Source of the DNA: a virus
Direction: 5' to 3' (one strand)
Virus record (IMG/VR): IMGVR_UViG_3300032242_000862
Span: 1-52,224 of that record
DNA: 52,224 nucleotides
The position numbers and the translations under genes are program-made. Positions within the stretch are counted from its first letter, which is position 1. Each line of letters opens with the position of its first letter. This document shows positions 1-9,275 of the stretch, piece by piece. Under the pieces are notes generated by a model. It ran no database searches and was not told the origin of the DNA. It worked only from the letters and a program-made list of their open reading frames with translations.

Positions 1-123
1 GTACTACGAGCGGATTGCACCGCTGAGTTCAACCAACCAAACCAACTGGCTGACACAAAACGCACCGAACGCCATGTTGTTCGGAACCTTGTTGCAGGCG
101 ATGCCGTTCCTGAAAAATGACCA
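1..123. repeat. terminal direct repeat, left copy
   Basis: These bases are identical to 52102-52224. An open reading frame (the adaptor) continues in frame across the joined ends, so the repeat is the overlap of a circular or circularly permuted genome and not a second gene copy. Whether the virion DNA is headful-packaged or has fixed ends cannot be told from this. Confidence 0.95.
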
Positions 124-226
124 GCGCACCATTTTCCAACAGAAGTACGCCGAGGCGCTCAAATCCTTGAAAGAGGAAGATGTGTCGCGCATTGGTGATC
201 GTCAAGCCGTTGCTGTGGACTCCTAA
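1..226 (+). CDS. head-tail adaptor, SU10-like (3' part)
   Basis: This is the C-terminal part of the protein that begins at 51689. Joined across the repeat it gives 212 residues. The reading frame here starts at base 2 (YYERIAPLSS...) and stops at 224-226. The segment with LSSTNQTNWL, NAPNAMLFGTLLQA and MPFLKND is typical of SU10-type adaptor proteins, which form the ring between portal and tail in podoviruses. The next gene begins 2 bases after the stop, so the two are translated together. It is partial only because the circle was opened inside it. Confidence 0.8.
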   Translation, partial: YYERIAPLSSTNQTNWLTQNAPNAMLFGTLLQAMPFLKNDQRTIFQQKYAEALKSLKEEDVSRIGDRQAVAVDS

Positions 227-228
227 TC

Positions 229-1449
229 ATGACTACATACACCAATCCCTACACGGGTTCCACCATCAGCCCATCGCAAGTGGGCTATGAAAACCTGACC
301 ATCACTGGCGATACCCTCTTGCAGTGGCCGATCAACGGAAACACTGACAGCGTTGTGGCCAACATCATTGAGGTCACGGCAACTGCCAACACCAACTTTA
401 AACTGATCATGCCGCCTGCGACATCCGTGTCCACAGGCCAGAGCGCATTGATTCGCAACATTGGCTCGTACAGGTTCACCGTAGTGGATTACGATGGCCA
501 TACGATTGTTGCAGTTGATTCAGGCATCGCTCAGTACATCTATGTAACCAGCAACGTTACAGTCGATGGAACATGGGGTACGGTCCAGTTTGGAGCAGGT
601 ACATCTGCCGCCAATGCGGCGACACTGGCTGGATACGGCCTGACAGCCTTAAGCACCACGCTCAACACCTCAACAGCGGTCAGCACGTTCTCGTCGACCT
701 ACACGTTCTTGCCTTCTGATCGATCATCCATGTATGTATGGACTGGCGGTGCTGGCACTGTGACGATGCCTTCGGCGGTTGACGTCGGTGCGGGTTGGTT
801 TGTTGTCATCAAGAATGATGGAACAGGCATCCTGAACATTGCCCTGACTGGTACCAACACCATTGACGGCAACGTAAGCGCACAGTTGCAGCTTGCAGAG
901 TCGTTTGTGGTTGTGAGCAACGGCACAAACTACTTCAGCTATGCATACGGTCGGTCTGCAACATTCTTCTTTACCCAACTGGTAAAGAACGTGACTGGCG
1001 GCACAGTGACGCTGACATCGGCTGAAGCATCTGCGACCATCCAAGAGTATCAGGGCACACTGACCTCAAACTGCATTGTGATCTTGCCTCCAACCGTTCA
1101 GTTGTACTCGTTCCAAAACAAGACAACAGGCTCGTTCTCGTTAACCTTTAAAACAAGTTCAGTTGGGGCCTCAACAGTTGTCTTGCCGCAAGGTCAAACC
1201 ATCATTGCAATTTGTGATGGCACAAACGTTTACAACGCCCAGACATCAACATCGTCCACCATCAATGCCCTGACGATTGGCAACGGATCTGCGGCGTCAC
1301 CATCGTTGTCATTTTCGGGTGACGCAACAACGGGCTTGTACTTGGCCGCAAGTCACCAGCTTGGCTTTGCGGTGAACGGGGTCAACGGCGCAACCTTGAC
1401 GCAAACAGGTCTTCTGGTGCCCGTTGGCATCAATGCTGGGGCATTTTGA
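229..1449 (+). CDS. tail fibre-like virion protein
   Basis: A 406-residue protein, rich in Thr, Ser, Gly, Ala and Val with few charged residues, as in beta-structured phage fibres. Residues of about 340-406 (NALTIGNGSAASPSLSFSGD, TTGLYLAASHQLGFAVNG) resemble the bead-like repeats of tail fibres, and the C-terminus NAGAF recalls the GGAF end of the large fibre at 44561-47380. The gene sits between the adaptor and the gp10-like protein, so it is probably a structural component of the tail. No enzymatic motif is seen. The exact role (fibre, head fibre or tail knob) is inferred from composition and place. Confidence 0.55.
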   Translation: MTTYTNPYTGSTISPSQVGYENLTITGDTLLQWPINGNTDSVVANIIEVTATANTNFKLIMPPATSVSTGQSALIRNIGSYRFTVVDYDGHTIVAVDSGIAQYIYVTSNVTVDGTWGTVQFGAGTSAANAATLAGYGLTALSTTLNTSTAVSTFSSTYTFLPSDRSSMYVWTGGAGTVTMPSAVDVGAGWFVVIKNDGTGILNIALTGTNTIDGNVSAQLQLAESFVVVSNGTNYFSYAYGRSATFFFTQLVKNVTGGTVTLTSAEASATIQEYQGTLTSNCIVILPPTVQLYSFQNKTTGSFSLTFKTSSVGASTVVLPQGQTIIAICDGTNVYNAQTSTSSTINALTIGNGSAASPSLSFSGDATTGLYLAASHQLGFAVNGVNGATLTQTGLLVPVGINAGAF

Positions 1450-3467
1450 TGACGGCAAAAGTTATCGCACTACAGGTTGGAGCAGGCATCCAGCGGGATG
1501 GGACTCAGTTCGCATCTGGCACCTATGTAGACGGTAGATGGGTTCGCTTTCAGTATGGCCGTCCACGCAAGATTGGCGGGTACAACGGTGCGTTCTTGAA
1601 TGCTGCAGGCGCAAGTCGCGGCATGATCATGAGCGCACAGGACAACATCAACTACGTGATCTCTGGTTACAGCGATGGTCTCCAGCAGTGGACCACTGAC
1701 AGTGATGATGCAGTCGGTTTTGGACCAACCTCAATTGAGCCAGTTGGCTCTGTGTCGTCCATCACGACGACAGTTCAGGGCTCCGGATACACCAATGGAA
1801 CCTACACCAGCGTGCCGATCAATTCGGCAGCAGGATCTGGTTGCTTGGCCACTGTCATTGTTACGAGCAACCTTGTTTCCAGCGTTGCAATCACTGCTGG
1901 CGGTAGCGGTTACATCCACAATGCGGCAGTGACGATCAGTTCGGCCAGCATCGGTGGAACTGGCTCAGGCTTTGCCGGGTATGTTGCATCCCTGACAACA
2001 TTCAATCCCAACCCCAATACTTTGTGGCAGTTTGACATTGGTTACGACGCTTTGGGAAATGGCCAGAACAACCTGATTGCACACCCCGGCCAAAACCTAA
2101 ACGACATTTCCTCTACGGTTAACACACGGCCTCTGTTTGGCCCCTTTACAGGCCTTTCCTTGAGCCCTGTAGGCGTGTTTACGGCCACTGGTACCACCAC
2201 CAGCGGATCACCCACTGTGACCTTTGCGGCGACCAACGTTGCAATGGGTGCTGGCGTGAGCGTGAGCGGCCCCGGCATCCCAGCCAACACCACGATTGTG
2301 TCGGCTTTGATCGTTGCTGGTGTGTGGACCGTAACCCTGAGCAACAATGCAACAGCATCGGCCACTGTTTCATTGGTCTTTGACAACAACATCTCCGTGT
2401 CTGGCGGTGTTGTGATGCTGTTCCCGTACCTGTTTGTGTACGGCAACAACGGCTTGATTCAGAACTGCTCTGCTGGTGACTTCAGCAACTGGACATCGGC
2501 TGACTCAAACGCCAACAACGTGTCGTCCACCAAGGTGGTGAAGGGCCTGCCAGTTCGTGGCGGAACGACATCGCCTGCTGGCATTTTCTGGACACTGGAC
2601 TCGGTGGTGCGTGTGACGTACTCACCAACCACTGTGGGGAATCAGACCTTCTACTGGAAGTATGACCTGATCTCCCAGCAGTCATCCATCATGTCCAGCC
2701 AGTGCGTCATTGAGTATGACGGTATCTTCTATTGGGTGGGTACGGATCGATTCCTAAGCTACAACGGTGTCGTTCAGGAAGTCCCGAACACTCAGAACAA
2801 CAACTACTTCTTCGACAACTTGAACTATGCCCAGCGTCAAAAGGTCTGGGTGAGTAAGGTGCCACGTTGGGGTGAGATCTGGTGGTTCTTCCCTTCAGGC
2901 GACAGCACTGAGTGCAACGATGCCATCATTTACAACGTGCGTGAAAAGAACTGGTACGACGCAGGCAAGGCAATGGGTGCCCGTCGCTCTGCAGGTGTGT
3001 TCTCTGAAGTGTTCCAACGCCCGATCTGGGGCGGCAATGAGCAGAACACCACGGGAAGCTACACTTTGTGGCAGCATGAGAAGGGCAACAACTCGGTCTA
3101 CACCAACTACGTCAATGCCATTGAGTCCTACTTTGAAACCAACGTGATCGGCAGTCAGGCTGGCTTGATTGGATCAACTCAGCAAAGTGCCCAAAACCTC
3201 TGGACCCGCATCGAACGTATTGAGCCTGACTTCATTCAAAACGGTGACATGCAAGTCGTGATCACGGGCAAGTCCTATGCTGAAGACGTGGACGATCCTT
3301 CAGACCCTTACACGTTTGATGGAACCACACTCAAGATTGACATGAAAGAGCAGCGTCGTGAGATGCGTTTGCGTTTCATCAGCAACACCCAGAACGGTGA
3401 CTACTTCATGGGACGAATCCTGTTGAGTCTTGACACTGGCGACGTTCGCGGGACAGGGAATCCGTAA
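1449..3467 (+). CDS. gp10-like packaged-DNA stabilisation / tail hub protein
   Basis: A 672-residue protein starting at ATG 1449, overlapping the previous stop (ATGA); a TTG two residues earlier is less likely. The N-terminus with DGTQFASGTYVDGRWVRFQY and KIGGY matches the phage stabilisation proteins related to P22 gp10, which plug the portal channel and build the short tail. The C-terminal half has the beta-propeller-like signatures EYDGIFYWVGTDRFLSYNG and VPRWGEIWWFFP. Two low-complexity beta modules are inserted in the first half: one with GSGYTNGTY and GGSGY near residues 110-170, and one with SGSPTVTF and GPGIPANTTI near residues 250-310. Such modules are common as swappable decorations. 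Its neighbour upstream is the adaptor, as expected for a head-closure block. Confidence 0.75.
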   Translation: MTAKVIALQVGAGIQRDGTQFASGTYVDGRWVRFQYGRPRKIGGYNGAFLNAAGASRGMIMSAQDNINYVISGYSDGLQQWTTDSDDAVGFGPTSIEPVGSVSSITTTVQGSGYTNGTYTSVPINSAAGSGCLATVIVTSNLVSSVAITAGGSGYIHNAAVTISSASIGGTGSGFAGYVASLTTFNPNPNTLWQFDIGYDALGNGQNNLIAHPGQNLNDISSTVNTRPLFGPFTGLSLSPVGVFTATGTTTSGSPTVTFAATNVAMGAGVSVSGPGIPANTTIVSALIVAGVWTVTLSNNATASATVSLVFDNNISVSGGVVMLFPYLFVYGNNGLIQNCSAGDFSNWTSADSNANNVSSTKVVKGLPVRGGTTSPAGIFWTLDSVVRVTYSPTTVGNQTFYWKYDLISQQSSIMSSQCVIEYDGIFYWVGTDRFLSYNGVVQEVPNTQNNNYFFDNLNYAQRQKVWVSKVPRWGEIWWFFPSGDSTECNDAIIYNVREKNWYDAGKAMGARRSAGVFSEVFQRPIWGGNEQNTTGSYTLWQHEKGNNSVYTNYVNAIESYFETNVIGSQAGLIGSTQQSAQNLWTRIERIEPDFIQNGDMQVVITGKSYAEDVDDPSDPYTFDGTTLKIDMKEQRREMRLRFISNTQNGDYFMGRILLSLDTGDVRGTGNP

Positions 3468-3700
3468 TGGTCACCTACGATCCGCGCAACATGACTTGGG
3501 ACGAGTACGTCAAGCTGATGGCCGAACTTTTTGCAGGCAATCAGCTTGGGTATGTTCCAGAAGAAAGATGGAGAGACTGGGTGGCTGGCATGAACGGTAT
3601 CGGTTATTTTGTCCAATCAGGTGTGCCTGATCACCGTGGCTTTGACAACTGGCAAGATTGGGCACAGCAATTGACTGGGATCATGTCGCTTGCGACGTAA
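3467..3700 (+). CDS. small conserved phage protein, function unknown
   Basis: A 77-residue protein rich in Trp, Tyr and acidic residues (MTWDEYVKLMAELFAGNQLG, WRDWVAGMNG). The ATG overlaps the stop of the gp10-like gene (TAATG), so the two are translationally coupled. No membrane segment, signal peptide or metal motif is visible. Its place between the tail hub protein and the internal virion proteins suggests a small virion or assembly protein, but I do not recognise its function. Confidence 0.7.
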   Translation: MVTYDPRNMTWDEYVKLMAELFAGNQLGYVPEERWRDWVAGMNGIGYFVQSGVPDHRGFDNWQDWAQQLTGIMSLAT

Positions 3701-3709
3701 GGAATACAT

Positions 3710-6328
3710 ATGCCAATGATACCGGGTCGTTATGAACATGACCAACAAACAAACGAGTCTGTATGGGTGCCTGCTCATTGGGAGCAAGGCAATACTTCGT
3801 ATGGCTCTCAAGAAGAAGAACAAAAAGCCTCGGAAAAATTGAAATCCGAGCAAGAAGCTGCCGCACTGAAAAACTTCAAGCCTGATGAAAGCAGTTGGTC
3901 AAGCAAGTACATTGACCCAAAATCTGTGTACATCAATGGCTATGAGCAGAAAGCCACAGGAACGTATCGCACTGACCAAAACGGTGAGCCAGAGGCTGTA
4001 ACCGAAGACGACTTGAGCCGTCCAATTTATGCGGGTACGTTGAACATCAATGGCCAAAAATTTATTGGTACTTTCAATGCTGATGGCAAATTTGCTGGTG
4101 CCACTGGCGAACGGATCGACAATAATTTTCAACAGTGGCTCACGCCTGAAGGCAATTTAACAGCGTTAAAAATCAGCGATCCGGGCATGAGTATTGGCGA
4201 CTTCGCCAAGATGATTGCACCTTTGGCGATCAACCTTGCGTTCCCCGGCGCTGGCGCTGCAATTGGCGGTGCTTTAGGTGCTGGTGCTACATGGGCACCC
4301 GTTGTGGGCGGTGCTGTGATGGGCGGCGGTTTGGCTGGCCTGACTGGCGGCAACATCCTTCAAGGCGCAGTAATGGGCGGTCTTGGCGGTGCAAACAACG
4401 TTGGGATCGGAAGCACAGGTATCACTGTTGGCGATGCTCTGAAAGGCGTCAGGGCTGCTCAAGCATTGGGCAGTGGAAACATCCTTGGTGCATTGTCTTC
4501 AATTGCCAGTATGTCTGGTGTTGGAAACATCAAGATTGGCGACACTGGCTTCACGATCAATGAAGCGGCAAAAGACATCAACATTGCCAATGCGTTGATC
4601 AAAGGAAACTTGCCTGCCTTTTTGAATACGATGTCTGCGATTGCTAAGGCATCAAACAACACAGCAACATCTGTGTTGAATTCAGACAAGCCATTGAGCA
4701 AAGATGATCTTGAGAGTCTTGACCCTGATCAACGTGCTGCATACGATGCCAAGGGAACTGCTGGCCTGAAGGCGTACAACGAACAACAAAAAGCAAATTC
4801 TTGGGTTGACGAAAATACCAGCCAGAATGAAATAGATCGTCTGATTGCGCTGCACCCAGCACAGCAAACTGAGCAACCAACTGTTGAGCAGCCACCTTCT
4901 GGTGGTTTGCCACCTGTTGAGACGGTGCATGTTGGCTCTAACGTTCCCAACCAAAACGTTGATTTGAGCAATGCAACACCATCACCTACTGGTGGTCTTC
5001 CTACAAGCTCAACACCAGCCATTGAAACGGTGAATGTCACAGCGCCGTCAGACAAACTTGTTGATCTGACTGATCAGACTCCTCCGACACGCAGCCTCAC
5101 TCCTTCTACTCAAACACCACCTTTGGGTACGATCAGAGTGACTGCTCCTAAGTGTGAGCCGGGTTATCATTTTGATGAGGAAGTTGGGGCTTGCGTTCCT
5201 GATGAGGCCGCGCTTCCACCCGTACAAACAACAACACAACCTACACCTACAAACCCCAAAGACCCCGTAGTTCCTGACGAAATTGTCATCACGGCAACAA
5301 AAAACCCGATTGACTTGAGCACCGTCAATGACGCAACAGTCACGACAACGCCATTGACGCCACCAGCTATTACACAAACTCCTGTCGCAACGACAAAAAC
5401 ACCAACGACAAGCAGTTCAAAAAGCTCCAGCGGCTCAGGTTCTTCGTATGCTGACATGAAGCTGAACGAATATGAGAAGTTCTTGAAGGGTATTTACAGC
5501 CCTGAAAAGCTGGCTCACTTGGCATCATTGCATCAGCTATTCAAGTCTTTGACGCCAGACATGCAAGAGGTTTTGGCTGCAAAGAACATTGTTCCACCAT
5601 CGATGCTGGATTCAGGATCATCACCACAAGAAAATTCGACTATGAACGAAAAAGACTATGCGACTGTTTTTTCAGCGTCTGGTGGATCAATTGCCAGTGA
5701 CATGGCCAAAATGATCAACGACATGAACCCAAAGTACGAACGAGCACCCACCATGCTGGCAGCAGCGCCTGTGAATCAGAGCCCATCGCCACTTGGTACG
5801 CTCAAACACATTCGCCAAGGCCCTCTGAAGGGCGCAGGACTGTCTGGAGGGCTGGCCCATGGGGGTCTGCCCCATAAGTACGCTGAAGCGGCTCCAAAGG
5901 GCCATAATCCCGAATTCATCACTGGGGTGACTGGTTACTACGCCCAAGGCGGTGGAACTGGCCAGTCGGACGACATCCCCGCCATGTTGCACGATGGCGA
6001 CTTCGTGATGGATGCCGACACTGTAGCGGCTTTGGGCGACGGCTCCAGCAAGGCAGGTGCTGAGGTGCTCGAGAAGATGCGCACCAGCCTGCCTCACCAC
6101 AACACCCCCGGCACTGGTCACCCCGTGCCTGCCCAGATTGCTGATGGTGAATATGTGTTCCCAGCGGCCTTTGTCACGGCCATCGGTGGTGGCTCAAACA
6201 AGCTGGGGGCCAAGCGCTTGAATGAAATGCGTGAGAAAATCAGGGCACACAAGCGGTCAGCACCCGACTCGAAAATTCCACCCAAGGCTAAGAGCCCCTT
6301 GGATTATCTGAAAATGGCGAAAGGTTAA
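3710..6328 (+). CDS. large internal virion protein with duplicated DG(D/E)(F/Y)V domain
   Basis: An 872-residue protein. Residues 150-240 are a Gly/Ala-rich stretch (GAGAAIGGALGAGATWAPVV and repeats of GG/MGGG) resembling membrane-inserting segments of ejected proteins. Residues about 380-570 are Pro/Thr-rich and likely disordered, with repeats of the type GGLPPVETVHV / GGLPTSSTPAIETVNV. The C-terminal 150 residues hold two related units, DDIPAMLHDGDFVMDADTV and VPAQIADGEYVFPAAFVTAI, each followed by a GS(S/N)K-GA segment. It also carries the glycine-pair signature (YYAQGGGTG, LAHGGLPHK) of several virion proteins here. It heads a run of four internal proteins. Ejection into the host at infection is inferred from composition and position. 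Confidence 0.6.
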   Translation: MPMIPGRYEHDQQTNESVWVPAHWEQGNTSYGSQEEEQKASEKLKSEQEAAALKNFKPDESSWSSKYIDPKSVYINGYEQKATGTYRTDQNGEPEAVTEDDLSRPIYAGTLNINGQKFIGTFNADGKFAGATGERIDNNFQQWLTPEGNLTALKISDPGMSIGDFAKMIAPLAINLAFPGAGAAIGGALGAGATWAPVVGGAVMGGGLAGLTGGNILQGAVMGGLGGANNVGIGSTGITVGDALKGVRAAQALGSGNILGALSSIASMSGVGNIKIGDTGFTINEAAKDINIANALIKGNLPAFLNTMSAIAKASNNTATSVLNSDKPLSKDDLESLDPDQRAAYDAKGTAGLKAYNEQQKANSWVDENTSQNEIDRLIALHPAQQTEQPTVEQPPSGGLPPVETVHVGSNVPNQNVDLSNATPSPTGGLPTSSTPAIETVNVTAPSDKLVDLTDQTPPTRSLTPSTQTPPLGTIRVTAPKCEPGYHFDEEVGACVPDEAALPPVQTTTQPTPTNPKDPVVPDEIVITATKNPIDLSTVNDATVTTTPLTPPAITQTPVATTKTPTTSSSKSSSGSGSSYADMKLNEYEKFLKGIYSPEKLAHLASLHQLFKSLTPDMQEVLAAKNIVPPSMLDSGSSPQENSTMNEKDYATVFSASGGSIASDMAKMINDMNPKYERAPTMLAAAPVNQSPSPLGTLKHIRQGPLKGAGLSGGLAHGGLPHKYAEAAPKGHNPEFITGVTGYYAQGGGTGQSDDIPAMLHDGDFVMDADTVAALGDGSSKAGAEVLEKMRTSLPHHNTPGTGHPVPAQIADGEYVFPAAFVTAIGGGSNKLGAKRLNEMREKIRAHKRSAPDSKIPPKAKSPLDYLKMAKG

Positions 6329-6330
6329 CC

Positions 6331-7629
6331 ATGGCAAACTTGCTTCAGTCATCACAAACGCAAGCCACCACGGCACCGGATTACTACAACAATTACCTGA
6401 GTAATCTGGCGACCGCAGGAACAAAAGCGGCAGAGAACGCCCAGTACGTTGGAGCCCAGCCTCTGCAGCAGCAAGCGTTCGACATGACCAAACAGAATGT
6501 CGGTCAGTTCCAAACGCCTGTTAATCAAGCCATCGGTTTGGCCAATCAAGCAGGGCAAACGAATGTTTTGGGCGCTGCGAACCCATATCTACAAGGTGCT
6601 TCGGCAAGCGGCGGTCTGAATGCGGCTGCACCTTACATTCAAGCTGGCTCTCAGTACAACGCAGCGACTGCAGCACAGCCTTACCTCAACCAAGCGGCAA
6701 CAAGCGGCGGTCTGAGTCAAGCCAACCCATACCTGCAACAGGCCACACAAAGCCCTGCAGAGATGGCGCAGCAGTACATGAACCCGTACATCAAGAATGC
6801 GGCTCAGAGCGTATCGGACATTGCCCAGCGCAACATCCAGCAAAACTTGACGCCAGCGGCCACAGCAGCCGCTGTTGGTTCTGGTCAGTTTGGCTCACAG
6901 CGCGGTGCTCAGGTGCAAGGCCAGATCCAAGCCCAAGCAAACCAAGACCTGAACAATACTTTGTCTCAGATGTTGTCGACTGGTTACGGTCAAGCACTGA
7001 CTGCTGCAGGAAATCAAAACCAGTTGCTGGGTCAATTGGGTAACACTGCAGGCACCTTGGGCCAACAGCAAGCATCGTTGCTTGGCCAACTGGGATCGAC
7101 GGCAGGTCAGATGTCTTCTCAGCAGGCTCAAAACCTCATCAATGCTGGCAACGTCAGCGGCACGCTGGGTCAACAGCAAGCCAACTTGCTCGGCCAATTG
7201 GGATCGACCGCAGGCAACTTGGCCACTCAACAAGGCCAGTTGCAAAACACTGCAGCGCAGAATCTGGGCACGTTGGGTCAGACTGGTCAGAACATGAGCC
7301 TTGCGGACATCAATGCTCTGTCCACCATGGGTGGCCAACAGCAGACGATTGCTCAGAACGCACAAAACTATCCTCTGAGCAACCTGTCAACACTGTCTGG
7401 CCTGATCAGGGGTTACAACATCCCAACATCAACAAAGACAACTGCCGAAGGTTCTCCACTGTCTGCACTGGCTGGCTTGACCACTGGTGCTGCTGGTTTG
7501 TTCACGCCGGGAGCAAATGGTGTTACACCATGGGCAGGCTTGAGCGATGCATTGAGCAATCTGAAAGGCACTGTGTCTAATTGGTTTGCCCCAAACCCTT
7601 CAGATTCAACCAATGATGGCGTCTTCTAA
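6331..7629 (+). CDS. Gln/Ala/Gly-rich internal virion protein
   Basis: A 432-residue protein starting 2 bases after the previous stop. About one fifth of it is Gln. The middle has degenerate repeats: NPYLQ(G/Q) units near residues 85-145, then LLGQLG(S/N)TAG units with GTLGQQQ between residues 230 and 310. The centre (QYMNPYIKNAAQSVSDIAQR, GSGQFGSQRG) resembles internal virion proteins of uncultured podoviruses. The C-terminal 60 residues include a hydrophobic stretch (ALAGLTTGAAGLF). The composition suggests a long helical protein ejected with the DNA. No enzymatic motif is seen. Confidence 0.6.
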   Translation: MANLLQSSQTQATTAPDYYNNYLSNLATAGTKAAENAQYVGAQPLQQQAFDMTKQNVGQFQTPVNQAIGLANQAGQTNVLGAANPYLQGASASGGLNAAAPYIQAGSQYNAATAAQPYLNQAATSGGLSQANPYLQQATQSPAEMAQQYMNPYIKNAAQSVSDIAQRNIQQNLTPAATAAAVGSGQFGSQRGAQVQGQIQAQANQDLNNTLSQMLSTGYGQALTAAGNQNQLLGQLGNTAGTLGQQQASLLGQLGSTAGQMSSQQAQNLINAGNVSGTLGQQQANLLGQLGSTAGNLATQQGQLQNTAAQNLGTLGQTGQNMSLADINALSTMGGQQQTIAQNAQNYPLSNLSTLSGLIRGYNIPTSTKTTAEGSPLSALAGLTTGAAGLFTPGANGVTPWAGLSDALSNLKGTVSNWFAPNPSDSTNDGVF

Positions 7630-7639
7630 GGAATAAATC

Positions 7640-9265
7640 ATGGCAGAACAAACTACAGGTGGCTTGCAGTCAATTCTTGATCCCAAGAACTATCCTATCT
7701 ATGACCGTCCAGAAGGTGGCACACCTACCTATGAGCAAGCTGGTCAGGACATCCTGAAGTCGCTCGAGCAACGCTATGCCCAACCAAACTGGTTTAAGGT
7801 CGCTGCAGGCTTTCTGAAGCCCCAACTTGGCGGTTTTGCTGCGTCCCTTGGATCGGCGTCAGAAGCATTGGCTGAGAACATCGAGCAACAGCGTGCCATG
7901 GCTTTGCCAATCGCAGAGGTACGTGCCAAACTGGCCCAAGGCCAAGCCATCATGGCTCAACACGTCCCTGTGGCTGATGAGATCAAAAAATGGCACACAG
8001 AGCATCCAAATGAGATGCCCACCCCCGGATTGGTTGCACACTGGGCATCCAAGGCACCTGACCTGCCTGCAGTGAAGCAGTTGCTTACCCAGCAAGAACT
8101 GGCTCAAAAGAATCAATCTTTGTTGGCCACACAGCAAGCAACAGAAATGAAGTTGTTGGCCGAACAACGAGCCAATGGTGACATCAGCGCAGAACAATAC
8201 AGAAGTGCCTTGGCAGCATTGCAAAATCGTTTGGGCGGCATGGCGTCTTCGCCAAAAGGTCCAACTCAAACAGAGGCTCAAGTTACTGCACCTGCTGCAC
8301 CCACAACAATGACTGCGCCTGCCATCCAAACGGCATCAGTCGAAAAGTTCGACTTGAGCGGTCCCGGTCGAGTAGATGCGGTCAAACAAGCCATCAACAA
8401 TCTCAAAGATCCAATTCAACGTGACTTGGCTATGAGGGCTTTGGAAGCACAGTTAAATCCCAATAATGTAAAAACTGAAACGGCAAAGCTCCCGGTTGAA
8501 CCAGCACCTGCAAAGAAAGCTGCTGAACCAGTGTTTGATACATCAAAATTTGAGATCAAGCCATCGTTCCATGCCGATCAACTTAACCCACGAGCAGTGA
8601 CTGAAGTAGAGAAGGCCAACAACGCACGTATTCTTGCGGGTGCCGATCTTCTTGAAGGTGTGAAGAAAAAACAATTTGAAAACCTGCAAATCGTTAATGA
8701 ACCAGTTGCGTTCAATACCGCAAAGGATGCAAACACTGCGGTTTTGGATGCGTTGGACAAATACCCAGAAAAAGCAGTGGCTACAACCAACATGCTTCGT
8801 CGAGCAGGTCCATTGGCATCTGCGTTGGCAAAAGGATTCGGTATCAATTTTGGCCCCTACGGTGTCCATGTTCGTGCTGAGGGCTTGGTGCCTGCTTTGT
8901 ATGCCAATCTCAAACCAGATGAGCAAGCATACCAAGATGCATTGTTGAACAACATTGCTCGAAGTGTGTACTACGATTTGAAAAGCCGTGGCATTGATCC
9001 TGAAAAAGAAGGCGCTGAAAAATTTGGTCAGCGCATGATGCAAGAAACTCATATTGAGCAAGGGCCTGCCGCTATTCATCGTGCAATTGCTCAAAACAAC
9101 ATTCGTTTGCAACACAATGCAAAGGTCTTTTCAACTTTGAGTAATTTATATCCAAAAGCAATTGCTGCTGGTTCATTGACTCCATTGCACGACATTCAAA
9201 TGCAACACCCTGAAATCAAGGTTTTGAATGGATTGCTTCAAAAACAGCTAAAAGAAGCCAACTAA
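7640..9265 (+). CDS. internal virion / ejection protein, helical
   Basis: A 541-residue protein preceded by an AAGGAA ribosome site. Its N-terminus (YPIYDRPEGGTPTYEQAGQD) is followed by helical Gln/Ala-rich sequence to about residue 200, a Pro/Ala/Thr linker (about 205-235), and a second helical part. It has no membrane segment and no recognisable catalytic motif. It lies third in the four-gene run after the tail hub, where podoviruses keep their ejected proteins. Function by position only. Confidence 0.55.
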   Translation: MAEQTTGGLQSILDPKNYPIYDRPEGGTPTYEQAGQDILKSLEQRYAQPNWFKVAAGFLKPQLGGFAASLGSASEALAENIEQQRAMALPIAEVRAKLAQGQAIMAQHVPVADEIKKWHTEHPNEMPTPGLVAHWASKAPDLPAVKQLLTQQELAQKNQSLLATQQATEMKLLAEQRANGDISAEQYRSALAALQNRLGGMASSPKGPTQTEAQVTAPAAPTTMTAPAIQTASVEKFDLSGPGRVDAVKQAINNLKDPIQRDLAMRALEAQLNPNNVKTETAKLPVEPAPAKKAAEPVFDTSKFEIKPSFHADQLNPRAVTEVEKANNARILAGADLLEGVKKKQFENLQIVNEPVAFNTAKDANTAVLDALDKYPEKAVATTNMLRRAGPLASALAKGFGINFGPYGVHVRAEGLVPALYANLKPDEQAYQDALLNNIARSVYYDLKSRGIDPEKEGAEKFGQRMMQETHIEQGPAAIHRAIAQNNIRLQHNAKVFSTLSNLYPKAIAAGSLTPLHDIQMQHPEIKVLNGLLQKQLKEAN

Positions 9266-9275
9266 GGAGAATCGC

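Noticed and set aside
8543-9115. 190-residue frame on the minus strand
   Set aside because: Antisense to an internal virion gene, Cys/Phe-rich and without a ribosome site; a shadow.
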